Positions 43,722 to 53,055 of a stretch of DNA of 64,000 nt are shown piece after piece. Source of the DNA: Clostridium sp. BJN0001 (lineage in GTDB: Bacteria; Bacillota; Clostridia; Clostridiales; Clostridiaceae); contig NZ_CP094971.1 in assembly GCF_022869825.1 (NCBI RefSeq), positions 497,501 through 561,500 of the forward strand, given 5' to 3'. The first letter of the stretch is position 1, and the number at the start of each line of letters is the position of its first letter. The translations under genes were made by a program, and so were the position numbers. The notes beneath the pieces were generated by a model, which saw only the letters and a program-made list of their open reading frames with translations, had not been told where the DNA came from and did no database searches.

Positions 43722-44410
43722 TTAATGAATGGTTAGAATCCTTATCTACTTTAATTACTCAAAGAATGTGGCTTGCACCACTTTTAGCATTATTTACAGG
43801 AGTTTTAACATCATTTACACCATGTTCACTTTCTAGTGTGCCACTGGTAATAAGCTGTGTTGGAGGTACTAAAAGTGACGATACTAGAAAAGCTTTTAAA
43901 TTATCCATAGTATTTGCAATTGGAACAGCATCAACGTTTACAGCTTTAGGTGTTGTTGCATCTCTAATGGGAAAACTTATGCAAGGTACAGGATCATGGT
44001 GGTATCTAATATTAGGTGTACTTATGGTTCTTATGGCATTACAAACATGGGAGTTGTTTAATTTTATACCATCTTCTTATGCAATAAGTAAAAATAAGAA
44101 AACAGGATATATTGGTGCATTTATAGCAGGAATATTAGGTGGATTCTTTTCATCACCTTGTTCAACTCCTGCATTAATAGTTATATTGGCTTTTGTAGCT
44201 AAAGAAGGGAATATTATATTTGGAACCTTGTTATTATTGCTTTATTCTATAGGACATAGTGTTCTAGTTATTATAGCAGGGACATCTATAGGGTTTGTAA
44301 GTAAAATTACAAGCTCAAATAAATATGGAAATTTAAGTTTTATATTAAAAATACTTATGGGCTTAATAATGTTGTTACTTTCATTTTATATGTTTTACTT
44401 AGGGTTTTAA
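43718..44410 (+). CDS. ccdA: cytochrome c biogenesis protein CcdA-like thiol transporter
   Basis: The protein has 230 residues with six membrane segments. LTSFTPCSLSSVPLVISCVGG and GGFFSSPCSTPALIVILAF hold the two conserved membrane Cys. It carries reducing equivalents from cytoplasmic thioredoxin to the extracytoplasmic thioredoxin-like protein encoded by the overlapping upstream gene. A second very similar pair lies at 50719-51838. Confidence 0.92.
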   Translation: MINEWLESLSTLITQRMWLAPLLALFTGVLTSFTPCSLSSVPLVISCVGGTKSDDTRKAFKLSIVFAIGTASTFTALGVVASLMGKLMQGTGSWWYLILGVLMVLMALQTWELFNFIPSSYAISKNKKTGYIGAFIAGILGGFFSSPCSTPALIVILAFVAKEGNIIFGTLLLLLYSIGHSVLVIIAGTSIGFVSKITSSNKYGNLSFILKILMGLIMLLLSFYMFYLGF

Positions 44411-44539
44411 TTGTAAGACTGAAGTAAATACAATTAAATATTATATTAAAGAACTAAACATGATTTAAGATGTTTTATATATTGTAGTAATTTTTAAGTA
44501 TAAAATAAAATTTATAGATAAATTAAAAAGCACAAGAGA

Positions 44540-44658
44540 TTAATTATAGGTTCTGACGAATTTATGTGAGAACTTTATAGATCAATGGAGGAGGGAAGGC
44601 TTTTAAAGGCCGATAGTGAATGAAAAGTAGAATTATAGCTATTATGTTAGCGACCGTA
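44540..44658 (+). ncRNA. possible c-di-AMP (ydaO-type) riboswitch, 3' end cut by IS
   Basis: The stretch holds CTGACGAATTT, ATGGAGGAGGGAAGGC, GCCGATAGTGAAT and TTAGCGACCGTA, and ends exactly at the IS. Order and content resemble ydaO-type leaders, which often precede cell-wall hydrolase genes, and a hydrolase follows beyond the IS. I cannot confirm the fold by eye; another structured leader is possible. Confidence 0.4.
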
Positions 44659-44730
44659 CAATGTCGTCAACTTAAGAGAAAATGATAATTTAATAAAAAA
44701 AACACTTGACAATAGTGGAAAATTTTGCAG

Positions 44731-44762
44731 CCTCGCTATAGAGAAATAAATTTATAGCGAGG
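44731..44762 (+). promoter_or_regulatory. ribosome-site-hiding hairpin in IS copy 1
   Basis: CCTCGCTATA and TATAGCGAGG form a perfect 10-bp stem. The 3' arm contains GCGAGG, the ribosome site of the transposase 9 bases on. Transcripts entering from outside would hide it. The same structure lies at 47364-47395 in copy 2. Confidence 0.6.
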
Positions 44763-44771
44763 TTTTACATT

Positions 44772-46040
44772 ATGAAAAATACTAGATTATTATCTTTAAT
44801 TTTAAAAGAAACAAACGATTTAATTACTTCAAGTGAGTACAAAGAAGCATACAGCTTAGGTAACTCATTCTCAAGGAATAGAAAACTATCCTTTTCAAAT
44901 ACGGTTCATTTTATTTGCTCCGCATTGCGAAAATCCATCTCTTCTGAAATTGATAATTTTATTGAAGATCATAAATGTTTAAAATTTCCGTCAATAACAA
45001 AACAAGCATTTTCTAAGGCAAGACAAAATATATCACCAGAAGCCTTTAATGAATTATGCAGACTTTTTGTTGATAAATTTTATAGTATAAATAAAAATTT
45101 AAACACTTGGAATGGTTTTAATATTCTAGCTGTAGATGGAACTAGTCTACAAGTGCCAGATACAAAAGAATGTGGTGAATATTTTGGATTAAGCAGTAAT
45201 CAAAATAAGACAAGAACTGCTATTGCGACGGCGTCAGCCTTATATGATGTATTAAATGACATTATTGTAGATTCTAGAATTACTAAATATAAGACAAGTG
45301 AAAGACATATTGCAAAACAACATATAGAGTCAATAGGAGATAAATTCTGTCCTCGAAAAAGCATTGTTATTTTTGATAGAGGCTATCCTTCATATGATAT
45401 GTTTGATTATTTAAATTCCAAGGAATTACTATTTTTAATGCGAGTATCAACATCTTTTAAACTTGCACAATCAATAGATTCCCCTGACTTTATTTTAAAA
45501 TATAAAGTTAAAGGTGAAATAAAAAAAATAAGAGTAGTAAAAGTTAAGCTGTCAGATGAGGTGACAGAAACTTTAGTGACTAACATCTATGATGATACTA
45601 TTACGCCTTTAAAATTCAAAGAACTCTATTTCTTAAGATGGGGCGTTGAATCTAAATATAAAGAATTAAAATGCAGTCTTAAAATCGAAGAATTTTCAGG
45701 TACTAAGCCAATTGCCATAAAGCAAGATTTTTACGTTTCTATTTATTTATCGATGATTGCAGCTCTTATAAAAAAAGATGCCGATGCTGCGATATCAAAT
45801 GATAATAAGGATAAAGATTTAAATTCAATATATCAATCAAATAGGAATTTTATTTTGGGACAGGTATTCAAACGAATTATAGCTTTATTAGTTAAATCTA
45901 GATTAAGAAATAAGCTGTTAGAATTAATACTTGAAAAAGCTATAAAAATACGCTCACAAATACGTTGCAACCGATCTTGTGAGCGCAAAAACAAACATCC
46001 AAGAAAAAAGCACCATCATAATATTAAATCCTGTTTTTAA
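44772..46040 (+). CDS. IS4-family DDE transposase, copy 1
   Basis: The protein has 422 residues. The DDE core shows FNILAVDGTSLQVPD (first Asp), IVIFDRGYPSYDMFD (second Asp) and YFLRWGVESKYKELK, an exact Y-2-R-3-E-6-K signature of the IS4 family. The C terminus is basic (CERKNKHPRKKHHH). The gene is intact and its translation is identical to that of copy 2, so both insertions are recent. Confidence 0.95.
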   Translation: MKNTRLLSLILKETNDLITSSEYKEAYSLGNSFSRNRKLSFSNTVHFICSALRKSISSEIDNFIEDHKCLKFPSITKQAFSKARQNISPEAFNELCRLFVDKFYSINKNLNTWNGFNILAVDGTSLQVPDTKECGEYFGLSSNQNKTRTAIATASALYDVLNDIIVDSRITKYKTSERHIAKQHIESIGDKFCPRKSIVIFDRGYPSYDMFDYLNSKELLFLMRVSTSFKLAQSIDSPDFILKYKVKGEIKKIRVVKVKLSDEVTETLVTNIYDDTITPLKFKELYFLRWGVESKYKELKCSLKIEEFSGTKPIAIKQDFYVSIYLSMIAALIKKDADAAISNDNKDKDLNSIYQSNRNFILGQVFKRIIALLVKSRLRNKLLELILEKAIKIRSQIRCNRSCERKNKHPRKKHHHNIKSCF

Positions 46041-46191
46041 TATTAAATATAAATAAATACATATTTAAAATTCACTTTATCCAGTGGATTTATTTAGTGT
46101 ACCATTTTTTAAGATAAATTAAAATAGACATCAAAAATGATTTCTTTCAATTTATTTTTGCATAGCTTAATCTACTAAGTTGACGACATTG

Positions 46192-47291
46192 TACGAGCGG
46201 ATATTCAATGGTTCTTACAAGATATGTATCGGATAAAATTTATGATTTAGATGTGCAAATAGAGCCACTACAAGTAACAGTAGATAAAAATAAAAAAGAG
46301 ATAAAAAGCATTAATAGAGTTATTGATAATACTACAAAAGATATTGAACAATGCAAAAAAGAAATTTACACATTAGATTTAGCTTTAGGACAACGAGTTA
46401 AAGCAATGTATATGTCAGGGGATTTAGAATTCAGTTATTTAAGTTTTATACTTGAATCAGAATCAACAAGTGATTTCTTTTCTAGAGCAGAGGCAGTAAG
46501 TAAGATTGTAGGTAAAGACAAAGCTGCTATAGAAGATATTACTGATAAAAAACAAGAATTAGACAATAAGATACAATCTTTAGAAGATAAAAAAATTGAG
46601 ATTGATAAACTTAATAAAGAAATAGAAGATAATTTAAGTCAATTAGATGGGAAGAAAAAGGAAGCAGAAGCTTTAGCAAGTGAAGTAAAAGAGGAAAAGA
46701 GTAAATTTGACTCACAATATTTATCACAATTAGAGAGAGAACTTGTACAATCTCAATTTTCTGTTATAAATAACTCTAATAGTTCAGTGTCAGAACTTCA
46801 ATATGCGATTACTCAATTAAGAAGCCTTAGAGATAATCAAATTAAAAGTGAAATTGTTACTGCAGAAATAAATGAAAAAATAGAGAAAGCTAAGGTAGCA
46901 GTAACTGCAAAAAAAAACAGCTGAAACAAAGGCTGTAAGCCCAAGTAGAGGTAAATCAGGTTCGTCAGTATCTGTACCATCAGCAGGAAATGCTCAGGCT
47001 ATTTTAAATGCAGCATATGCACAATTAGGAAAGCCTTATGTATGGGGAGCAACTGGTGTAAATAGTTTTGATTGTTCGGGATTTACTCAATATGTATATA
47101 AAAATGCTGCAGGAGTAGATATATCAAGAACAACATATACACAAATCAATGCTGGACAACCTGTCAGTCAAGATGAACTTCAACCAGGAGATTTAGTATT
47201 TACACATGCAGGTCATGTTGGAGTATATGTTGGAAACGGGCAAATGATTAATGCACCACAAACAGGTGATGTAGTTAAGGTGGCGCCTGTG
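46192..47291 (+). pseudogene. NlpC/P60 peptidoglycan hydrolase, headless and frameshifted
   Basis: From 46208 an open frame encodes a coiled-coil domain (DVQIEPLQVTVDKNKKEIKS, MYMSGDLEFSYLSFILES) typical of secreted hydrolases; the signal peptide and start are lost at the IS border. The frame stops at 46924 just after a run of nine A (46909-46917). In the shifted frame the catalytic domain follows: GKPYVWGATGVNSFDCSGFT (Cys), AGHVGVYVGNGQM (His). IS copy 2 then cuts it at codon PV, and the last residues lie beyond. It would have cut peptide cross-links in the wall. Confidence 0.85.
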
Positions 47292-48824
47292 CAATGTCGT
47301 CAACTTAAGAGAAAATGATAATTTAATAAAAAAAACACTTGACAATAGTGGAAAATTTTGCAGCCTCGCTATAGAGAAATAAATTTATAGCGAGGTTTTA
47401 CATTATGAAAAATACTAGATTATTATCTTTAATTTTAAAAGAAACAAACGATTTAATTACTTCAAGTGAGTACAAAGAAGCATACAGCTTAGGTAACTCA
47501 TTCTCAAGGAATAGAAAACTATCCTTTTCAAATACGGTTCATTTTATTTGCTCCGCATTGCGAAAATCCATCTCTTCTGAAATTGATAATTTTATTGAAG
47601 ATCATAAATGTTTAAAATTTCCGTCAATAACAAAACAAGCATTTTCTAAGGCAAGACAAAATATATCACCAGAAGCCTTTAATGAATTATGCAGACTTTT
47701 TGTTGATAAATTTTATAGTATAAATAAAAATTTAAACACTTGGAATGGTTTTAATATTCTAGCTGTAGATGGAACTAGTCTACAAGTGCCAGATACAAAA
47801 GAATGTGGTGAATATTTTGGATTAAGCAGTAATCAAAATAAGACAAGAACTGCTATTGCGACGGCGTCAGCCTTATATGATGTATTAAATGACATTATTG
47901 TAGATTCTAGAATTACTAAATATAAGACAAGTGAAAGACATATTGCAAAACAACATATAGAGTCAATAGGAGATAAATTCTGTCCTCGAAAAAGCATTGT
48001 TATTTTTGATAGAGGCTATCCTTCATATGATATGTTTGATTATTTAAATTCCAAGGAATTACTATTTTTAATGCGAGTATCAACATCTTTTAAACTTGCA
48101 CAATCAATAGATTCCCCTGACTTTATTTTAAAATATAAAGTTAAAGGTGAAATAAAAAAAATAAGAGTAGTAAAAGTTAAGCTGTCAGATGAGGTGACAG
48201 AAACTTTAGTGACTAACATCTATGATGATACTATTACGCCTTTAAAATTCAAAGAACTCTATTTCTTAAGATGGGGCGTTGAATCTAAATATAAAGAATT
48301 AAAATGCAGTCTTAAAATCGAAGAATTTTCAGGTACTAAGCCAATTGCCATAAAGCAAGATTTTTACGTTTCTATTTATTTATCGATGATTGCAGCTCTT
48401 ATAAAAAAAGATGCCGATGCTGCGATATCAAATGATAATAAGGATAAAGATTTAAATTCAATATATCAATCAAATAGGAATTTTATTTTGGGACAGGTAT
48501 TCAAACGAATTATAGCTTTATTAGTTAAATCTAGATTAAGAAATAAGCTGTTAGAATTAATACTTGAAAAAGCTATAAAAATACGCTCACAAATACGTTG
48601 CAACCGATCTTGTGAGCGCAAAAACAAACATCCAAGAAAAAAGCACCATCATAATATTAAATCCTGTTTTTAATATTAAATATAAATAAATACATATTTA
48701 AAATTCACTTTATCCAGTGGATTTATTTAGTGTACCATTTTTTAAGATAAATTAAAATAGACATCAAAAATGATTTCTTTCAATTTATTTTTGCATAGCT
48801 TAATCTACTAAGTTGACGACATTG
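47292..48824 (+). mobile_element. IS4-family insertion sequence, copy 2
   Basis: The same 1533-base element with 16-bp inverted repeats, flanked by a perfect 10-bp target duplication GGCGCCTGTG (47282-47291 and 48825-48834). A 10-base duplication fits the IS4 family. It interrupts the catalytic end of the hydrolase gene. Confidence 0.95.
47405..48673 (+). CDS. IS4-family DDE transposase, copy 2
   Basis: The protein has 422 residues and is identical in translation to copy 1, with the same DDE motifs (AVDGTSLQVPD, IFDRGYPSY, YFLRWGVESKYKELK). Its ribosome site is likewise hidden in the 47364-47395 hairpin. It is a complete, potentially active transposase in direct orientation with copy 1, so recombination between copies could delete 2.6 kb. 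Confidence 0.95.
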   Translation: MKNTRLLSLILKETNDLITSSEYKEAYSLGNSFSRNRKLSFSNTVHFICSALRKSISSEIDNFIEDHKCLKFPSITKQAFSKARQNISPEAFNELCRLFVDKFYSINKNLNTWNGFNILAVDGTSLQVPDTKECGEYFGLSSNQNKTRTAIATASALYDVLNDIIVDSRITKYKTSERHIAKQHIESIGDKFCPRKSIVIFDRGYPSYDMFDYLNSKELLFLMRVSTSFKLAQSIDSPDFILKYKVKGEIKKIRVVKVKLSDEVTETLVTNIYDDTITPLKFKELYFLRWGVESKYKELKCSLKIEEFSGTKPIAIKQDFYVSIYLSMIAALIKKDADAAISNDNKDKDLNSIYQSNRNFILGQVFKRIIALLVKSRLRNKLLELILEKAIKIRSQIRCNRSCERKNKHPRKKHHHNIKSCF

Positions 48825-48870
48825 GGCGCCTGTGAATAAATTTTACGCTGCAAGAAGAGTAATTAATTAG
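48825..48870 (+). pseudogene. 3' end of the interrupted hydrolase gene
   Basis: After the target duplication the frame continues PVNKFYAARRVIN and a stop, completing the NlpC/P60 domain that begins left of IS copy 2. Confidence 0.8.
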
Positions 48871-48911
48871 TAAACATAAGAAATTAGTTGTTAATATCTG
48901 ATTTTGAGTTA

Positions 48912-48964
48912 AAGGGAGTGCCGAAAAACGATTAAAAGAAATTAATCATAAGCGACGCTCCTTT
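48912..48964 (+). terminator. terminator of the former hydrolase gene
   Basis: AAAGGGAGTGCCG pairs with CGACGCTCCTTT around a long loop that itself contains GATTAA/TTAATC. The rest of the gap to 49152 shows only a TATAAT-type -10 near 49060. Confidence 0.6.
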
Positions 48965-49152
48965 CAATTCAAAGCAAAGTCCTCAATAAATTATATAAAA
49001 GTGTCTTAATTGCAAAATAATAGGACACAATCAGGACACAAGTTTAATTACTATCAATGATATAATTTAAATAAGCATATGAAAGAAAATAGACTAGCAT
49101 ACTGATTAATTATTTTTTTCAATATGTCTAAACAGGATGAGGAGATGAAATT

Positions 49153-49563
49153 ATGAGACAGGGTTACCATATGGGAATGGGATATTATGGTTCTTATATT
49201 TTAATATTTATTTTGGTGATTTTTTGTATGCTAATATTTTTACTATTAAAAAGTAAGAAATCTCTAAATTTATTTGTAATAAGCTTAATTGATATGCTTA
49301 AAGGAAACTATGCTTCGGGTATTATTACAGCTGATGAATATATAGAAAGAAAATCTATTATTGAAGATATAAAATATTCGAGTCAATATATACCTATACT
49401 ACTTGAAAGATATGCCCAATGTACCATAGGCACCAAAGAATTTTTAAATATTAAAAATGAAATTGAAAGCAATAACATTGATAATCTTATAAGTGCGAGG
49501 CTTGCAAAAGGAGAACTATCCTATGATGAATTTAAATCTAGAATGGATAGTGAATCTTTATGA
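49153..49563 (+). CDS. small membrane protein with SHOCT-like motifs
   Basis: The protein has 136 residues. One membrane segment (SYILIFILVIFCMLIFLLL) follows a short Gly/Tyr/Met-rich start. Two SHOCT-like motifs are seen: YASGIITADEYIERKSII and, at the C terminus, RLAKGELSYDEFKSRM. SHOCT domains are short oligomerisation or binding modules at protein ends. The role is unknown; it precedes lgt by 43 bases and may share its mRNA. Confidence 0.65.
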   Translation: MRQGYHMGMGYYGSYILIFILVIFCMLIFLLLKSKKSLNLFVISLIDMLKGNYASGIITADEYIERKSIIEDIKYSSQYIPILLERYAQCTIGTKEFLNIKNEIESNNIDNLISARLAKGELSYDEFKSRMDSESL

Positions 49564-49606
49564 AGAGTTTATAAAATTACAAAATTAGAAAGAAGGAAGT
49601 GAAAGT

Positions 49607-50383
49607 ATGAATCCAACAGCATTTTCAATTGGAGGATTTGATGTAAGATGGTATGGAATATTAATTGGAACTGGAATGATGTTAGGAATATTAATGGCAA
49701 ATTATAATTGTAAATGGAGAGAAGTTGATTATGATAATTTACTAAATATCGTATTACTGTCTATTCCAATTGGTATTGTTGGTGCAAGACTATATTATGT
49801 AGTATTTGAATTTGAAAACTATAAAAGCAACATTATTGAAGCATTTAATATAAGACAAGGTGGACTTGCTATACATGGTGGTCTTATTTTTGCAATAGGA
49901 ACAGCGTTAATATATACAAAAATTAAAAAATTAAACTTTATTAAATTTGCAGATGTAGCAGCCCCTTCTATTATTTTTGCACAAGCCTTAGGGAGATGGG
50001 GAAATTTTTTCAATCAGGAAGCACATGGAGATTCTGTTAGTTATGAATTTATTAAACATTTTCCTATGTTTATTCAAAAAGGTATGCACATAGATGGCAT
50101 ATATTATAATCCTACTTTTCTGTATGAATCTACTTGGAACATAATTGTATTTATAATATTAATGGTTATATTAAGGAAAAGCAAAAAAAATGGAATTGTA
50201 TTTTTTACATACATTGGCTTGTATTCTATAGGTAGATTTATAATCGAAGGAATGAGGACAGATAGTTTAATGCTCGGAAATATTAGAGTGGCTCAATTAG
50301 TTAGTTTAAGTGGAATTTTACTTTCGATAATATTTATATTTTTAAGTTATTGTAAAAAAGCAAATAAAATGGAGAGGATATAA
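49607..50383 (+). CDS. lgt: prolipoprotein diacylglyceryl transferase
   Basis: The protein has 258 residues with seven membrane segments. Motifs: [37 protein letters not shown] and [13 protein letters not shown], which include the conserved His, Arg, Asn and Glu. It attaches diacylglycerol to the lipobox Cys of prelipoproteins. As a housekeeping lgt normally exists elsewhere, this is probably an extra island copy, tied to the nearby thioredoxin genes. Confidence 0.93.
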   Translation: MNPTAFSIGGFDVRWYGILIGTGMMLGILMANYNCKWREVDYDNLLNIVLLSIPIGIVGARLYYVVFEFENYKSNIIEAFNIRQGGLAIHGGLIFAIGTALIYTKIKKLNFIKFADVAAPSIIFAQALGRWGNFFNQEAHGDSVSYEFIKHFPMFIQKGMHIDGIYYNPTFLYESTWNIIVFIILMVILRKSKKNGIVFFTYIGLYSIGRFIIEGMRTDSLMLGNIRVAQLVSLSGILLSIIFIFLSYCKKANKMERI

Positions 50384-50469
50384 TGATAAACATAATATTA
50401 TTTATACCAGAATTAATATATTTATGTGGATTTAATCAATTAAAAGCACAATTACCCATTACAGATTAA
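50383..50469 (+). CDS. 28-residue frame overlapping the lgt stop
   Basis: The start ATG overlaps the lgt stop (TAATG). It encodes [18 protein letters not shown] and then QLKAQLPITD. I do not recognise it. It may be a relic of a downstream gene or not be expressed. The following gap to 50718 shows TTCACA-type direct repeats and a TATCATATAAAT -10-like region, but no gene. Confidence 0.25.
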   Translation: MINIILFIPELIYLCGFNQLKAQLPITD

Positions 50470-50718
50470 TAATTTTGCAACCCCCATTTTGTTTTTTTAT
50501 AAATACTTTGAATATAAATCAAAGTTATACATTTTATATAATTATCATTTAGATTGGTATAAAAGTATTAATTCACCAATAAAATAAATATTCACAATTT
50601 CATCACAAATTTAACAAGATTTTCACATAAATTTTTGTTATCATATAAATGTAAATTAATACCAAATACGAAAGGAGAAATTTTTTAGAAACTAAAACTT
50701 TAAATTAAGAGGTGTAAA

Positions 50719-51150
50719 ATGAAAAAAGATGTAAAAATATTAATCAGTGTAGTTATAGTTATTTTAGTTTTGGGAGTAGTTTCCATAAAAAAACTTTATA
50801 GTGAGAATGTAGGAACTACAAGTGAAAAGACAGCAATAAAAAGTGAAACAACAAATGAAACCACAGTGGTAAAAGGCATGCCAATGCTAATTGATTTAGG
50901 AGCAGGAACATGTATGCCTTGCAAGGAGATGGTTCCCGTGCTTGCTGAAGTAAAAGAAGTATATGAGGGTAAAGCTGTAGTAAATGTTATTGATGTTAAT
51001 GATCATCCAGAGGAAGCGGATAAATATGGTATAAGAGTTATTCCAACCCAAGTGTTTTTAGATAAGGATGGTAAGGAATTTTTTAGACATGAAGGCTTTT
51101 TCTCAAAAGAGGAAATTGTAAAAGTGTTTGAGAAAATGGGAGTGAATTAA
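50719..51150 (+). CDS. membrane-anchored thioredoxin-like protein, second copy
   Basis: The protein has 143 residues. A membrane anchor (VKILISVVIVILVLGVVSI) and short linker lead to a thioredoxin domain with AGTCMPCKEMVPVL (Cys65, Cys68) and RVIPTQVFLD. It is shorter than the 43065 protein, lacking the long linker and the extra loop. It is paired with the CcdA gene that starts 1 base after its stop and should be reduced by it on the outer face of the membrane. Confidence 0.9.
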   Translation: MKKDVKILISVVIVILVLGVVSIKKLYSENVGTTSEKTAIKSETTNETTVVKGMPMLIDLGAGTCMPCKEMVPVLAEVKEVYEGKAVVNVIDVNDHPEEADKYGIRVIPTQVFLDKDGKEFFRHEGFFSKEEIVKVFEKMGVN

Positions 51151-51151
51151 T

Positions 51152-51838
51152 ATGGAACAAATACTTAATAGTTTTACAACTGTGCTTTCAAACAATATAT
51201 GGTTAGCTCTTGTTATGTCATTTGTTGCAGGTATAGTCTCATCTTTTAGCCCTTGTGTTTTATCTACAATACCATTAGTTGTAGGCTATGTTGGTGGATA
51301 TGCCGGTAAAGATAAAAAACTTGCCTTTAAATACTCTTTATTCTTTTGTATAGGTTTAGTTATTACCTTTACTGCGTTTGGAGCACTTTCTGCAATACTT
51401 GGAAGACTAATGACAGGTACTGGAAAATGGTGGTACATAGTACTTGGAATCATTATGCTTGTGGCTGGTATGCAGATGCTTGGAGTTATTGAATTTAAAA
51501 ATAACAGCTGCAAGATGCCTGCAAAACGTACTGGTCTTATAGGAGCTTTTTTTCTTGGAATATTGGGAGGGGTTTTATCTTCGCCCTGTTCAACGCCAGT
51601 GCTTATAGCTATATTAACCTTTGTTTCTGGTAAAGGTAATATTGCATTAGGTATTCTTATGTTATTTTTATATTCTATTGGCCACTGTACATTAATTTTA
51701 ATTTCTGGAACTTCTGTAGGTTTTGTAGAAGCCTTAAGTAATTCAAGTAAATCGCTATTTATAGGAAAGATACTAAAATATATTTTGGCAATACTTGTTT
51801 TAATATTGGGATTATATCTAATATATACAGGCGTATAA
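51152..51838 (+). CDS. ccdA: CcdA-like thiol transporter, second copy
   Basis: The protein has 228 residues. VSSFSPCVLSTIPLVVGYVGG and GGVLSSPCSTPVLIAILTF contain the two membrane Cys. It is clearly paralogous to the 43718 protein over its whole length. It starts 1 base after the thioredoxin gene stop. Duplicate thioredoxin-CcdA pairs in one island suggest different client proteins or a segmental duplication. Confidence 0.92.
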   Translation: MEQILNSFTTVLSNNIWLALVMSFVAGIVSSFSPCVLSTIPLVVGYVGGYAGKDKKLAFKYSLFFCIGLVITFTAFGALSAILGRLMTGTGKWWYIVLGIIMLVAGMQMLGVIEFKNNSCKMPAKRTGLIGAFFLGILGGVLSSPCSTPVLIAILTFVSGKGNIALGILMLFLYSIGHCTLILISGTSVGFVEALSNSSKSLFIGKILKYILAILVLILGLYLIYTGV

Positions 51839-51907
51839 AAAGGATTGTTGGGGAGGTAATATAAATGGTAACTGTGTTGTGGTCAAGTGTTTTTGTAACA
51901 CTTTGAC

Positions 51908-52777
51908 CTAATTTTTTTTATATCTTGCTTCAAATGGCGTTAGACCATTATTAAATGTATGTGGACGTAAGTGGTTGTACCAGACGTATGCAAAGTTATC
52001 GATATCTGAATTAAGCTCTTTATCATTATGATAATATTTTAGATTTATCAATTCATTCTTAAGAGTGTTGAAATATCGTTCCATAGGTGCATTATCATAG
52101 GGATAACCAGCCTTACTCATACTTTGCGTTATACCGTTACCTTTGCAGAAATTAACAAACTCCTTTGACGTGAATTGAGTACCTTGATCACTATGAAGTA
52201 ATATATTACCATTATTAGTAATATGCTGCGCGGCGAATGCCTTTTTTACTGTTTTTATAGCCAAATCAGACGTGATTTCTTTACCATTAAGTGATGCAAC
52301 AACTGAGCGGTCATGCAGATCTACGATTGAACAGTTATATCTTTTTTGACCATTAGCAAGTGTAATATATGTGAAATCAGTGCACCATTTTTCATTAATT
52401 TTTGCAGCTGTGAAATCTTGATTCAACAAATTAGGAAATTTCTTGTACGCTTTTCCATGTTTGTAAGAAGGCTTCTTTTTACGAACTATAGAATATATCT
52501 TCAAGTCAGTATTCATGTATTTATGGACAGTCTGGCAGCTTAAATATATATGCTTACGTTCTAAGAATATTTTCATATTTCTATAGCCTAATACACCATT
52601 ATTTTCATGATAGATTTCTTCTATTGTAGAATATATAGACTTCTTCTTATCATTATAAGCCTGTTTTCTTGCTTTTTTGTAGTTATAATATGCATTAGGA
52701 TAGATACTAAATCGTCTAAGCAGCCATCGTACACCGAAGTGCTGTTTATTATCATCAATAAATCGATAAACCATCAA
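51908..52777 (-). CDS. IS3-family transposase OrfB (DDE)
   Basis: The protein has 289 residues. The HTH_21 region has VLGYRNMKIFLERK. The rve-type DDE core shows KWCTDFTYITLANGQKRYN (Asp), LLHSDQGTQFTSKEF (Asp) and MSKAGYPYDNAPMERYFN (Glu). It is likely produced as an OrfAB fusion by -1 frameshifting in OrfA; the two frames overlap by four bases. The DDE triad is intact. Confidence 0.94.
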   Translation of the reverse strand: MMVYRFIDDNKQHFGVRWLLRRFSIYPNAYYNYKKARKQAYNDKKKSIYSTIEEIYHENNGVLGYRNMKIFLERKHIYLSCQTVHKYMNTDLKIYSIVRKKKPSYKHGKAYKKFPNLLNQDFTAAKINEKWCTDFTYITLANGQKRYNCSIVDLHDRSVVASLNGKEITSDLAIKTVKKAFAAQHITNNGNILLHSDQGTQFTSKEFVNFCKGNGITQSMSKAGYPYDNAPMERYFNTLKNELINLKYYHNDKELNSDIDNFAYVWYNHLRPHTFNNGLTPFEARYKKN

Positions 52778-53055
52778 TCGATTTCCTTTGCAAAGAATGC
52801 CGCTGCTTTTTTTAAGAAATCATTTTCCTTCTGCATTTCCTGAAGCTGTTTCTTAAGCTTCTTATTTTCAGTAAGATAATCATATTCGCTTTTTAAATCC
52901 TGGTTTGTCTGGCATTCGCTGCGGTATTGCTTAACCCAATTTGAAATACTAGCCTTTGATACTTTATATTCATCAACTAAACTTTTAATTGTTCTTCCTT
53001 CAACATGAAGAGCTACTATTTTTCTTTTTACTTCTTCCTCAAAATGTTGTACCAT
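52774..53055 (-). CDS. IS3-family transposase OrfA
   Basis: The protein has 93 residues. An HTH domain (RTIKSLVDEYKVSKASISNW) is followed by a leucine-zipper-like coiled coil (LTENKKLKKQLQEMQKEN). A slippery run of seven A (plus coordinates 52807-52813) in codons LKKA marks the site for programmed -1 frameshifting into OrfB. Confidence 0.92.
   Translation of the reverse strand: MVQHFEEEVKRKIVALHVEGRTIKSLVDEYKVSKASISNWVKQYRSECQTNQDLKSEYDYLTENKKLKKQLQEMQKENDFLKKAAAFFAKEID

Larger units (their letters stand above)
44659..46191 (+). mobile_element. IS4-family insertion sequence, copy 1
   Basis: The 1533-base element has perfect 16-bp terminal inverted repeats (CAATGTCGTCAACTTA and its complement). 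It appears identical to copy 2. The flanks (left GCGACCGTA, right TACGAGCGG) show no direct repeat, unlike copy 2. Together with the missing start of the hydrolase gene to the right, this suggests a deletion next to or between IS copies after insertion. Confidence 0.92.

Noticed and set aside
44659..48824. Composite transposon made of the two IS4 copies
   Set aside because: The segment between them is only a broken hydrolase fragment, and the outer ends do not share a target duplication.
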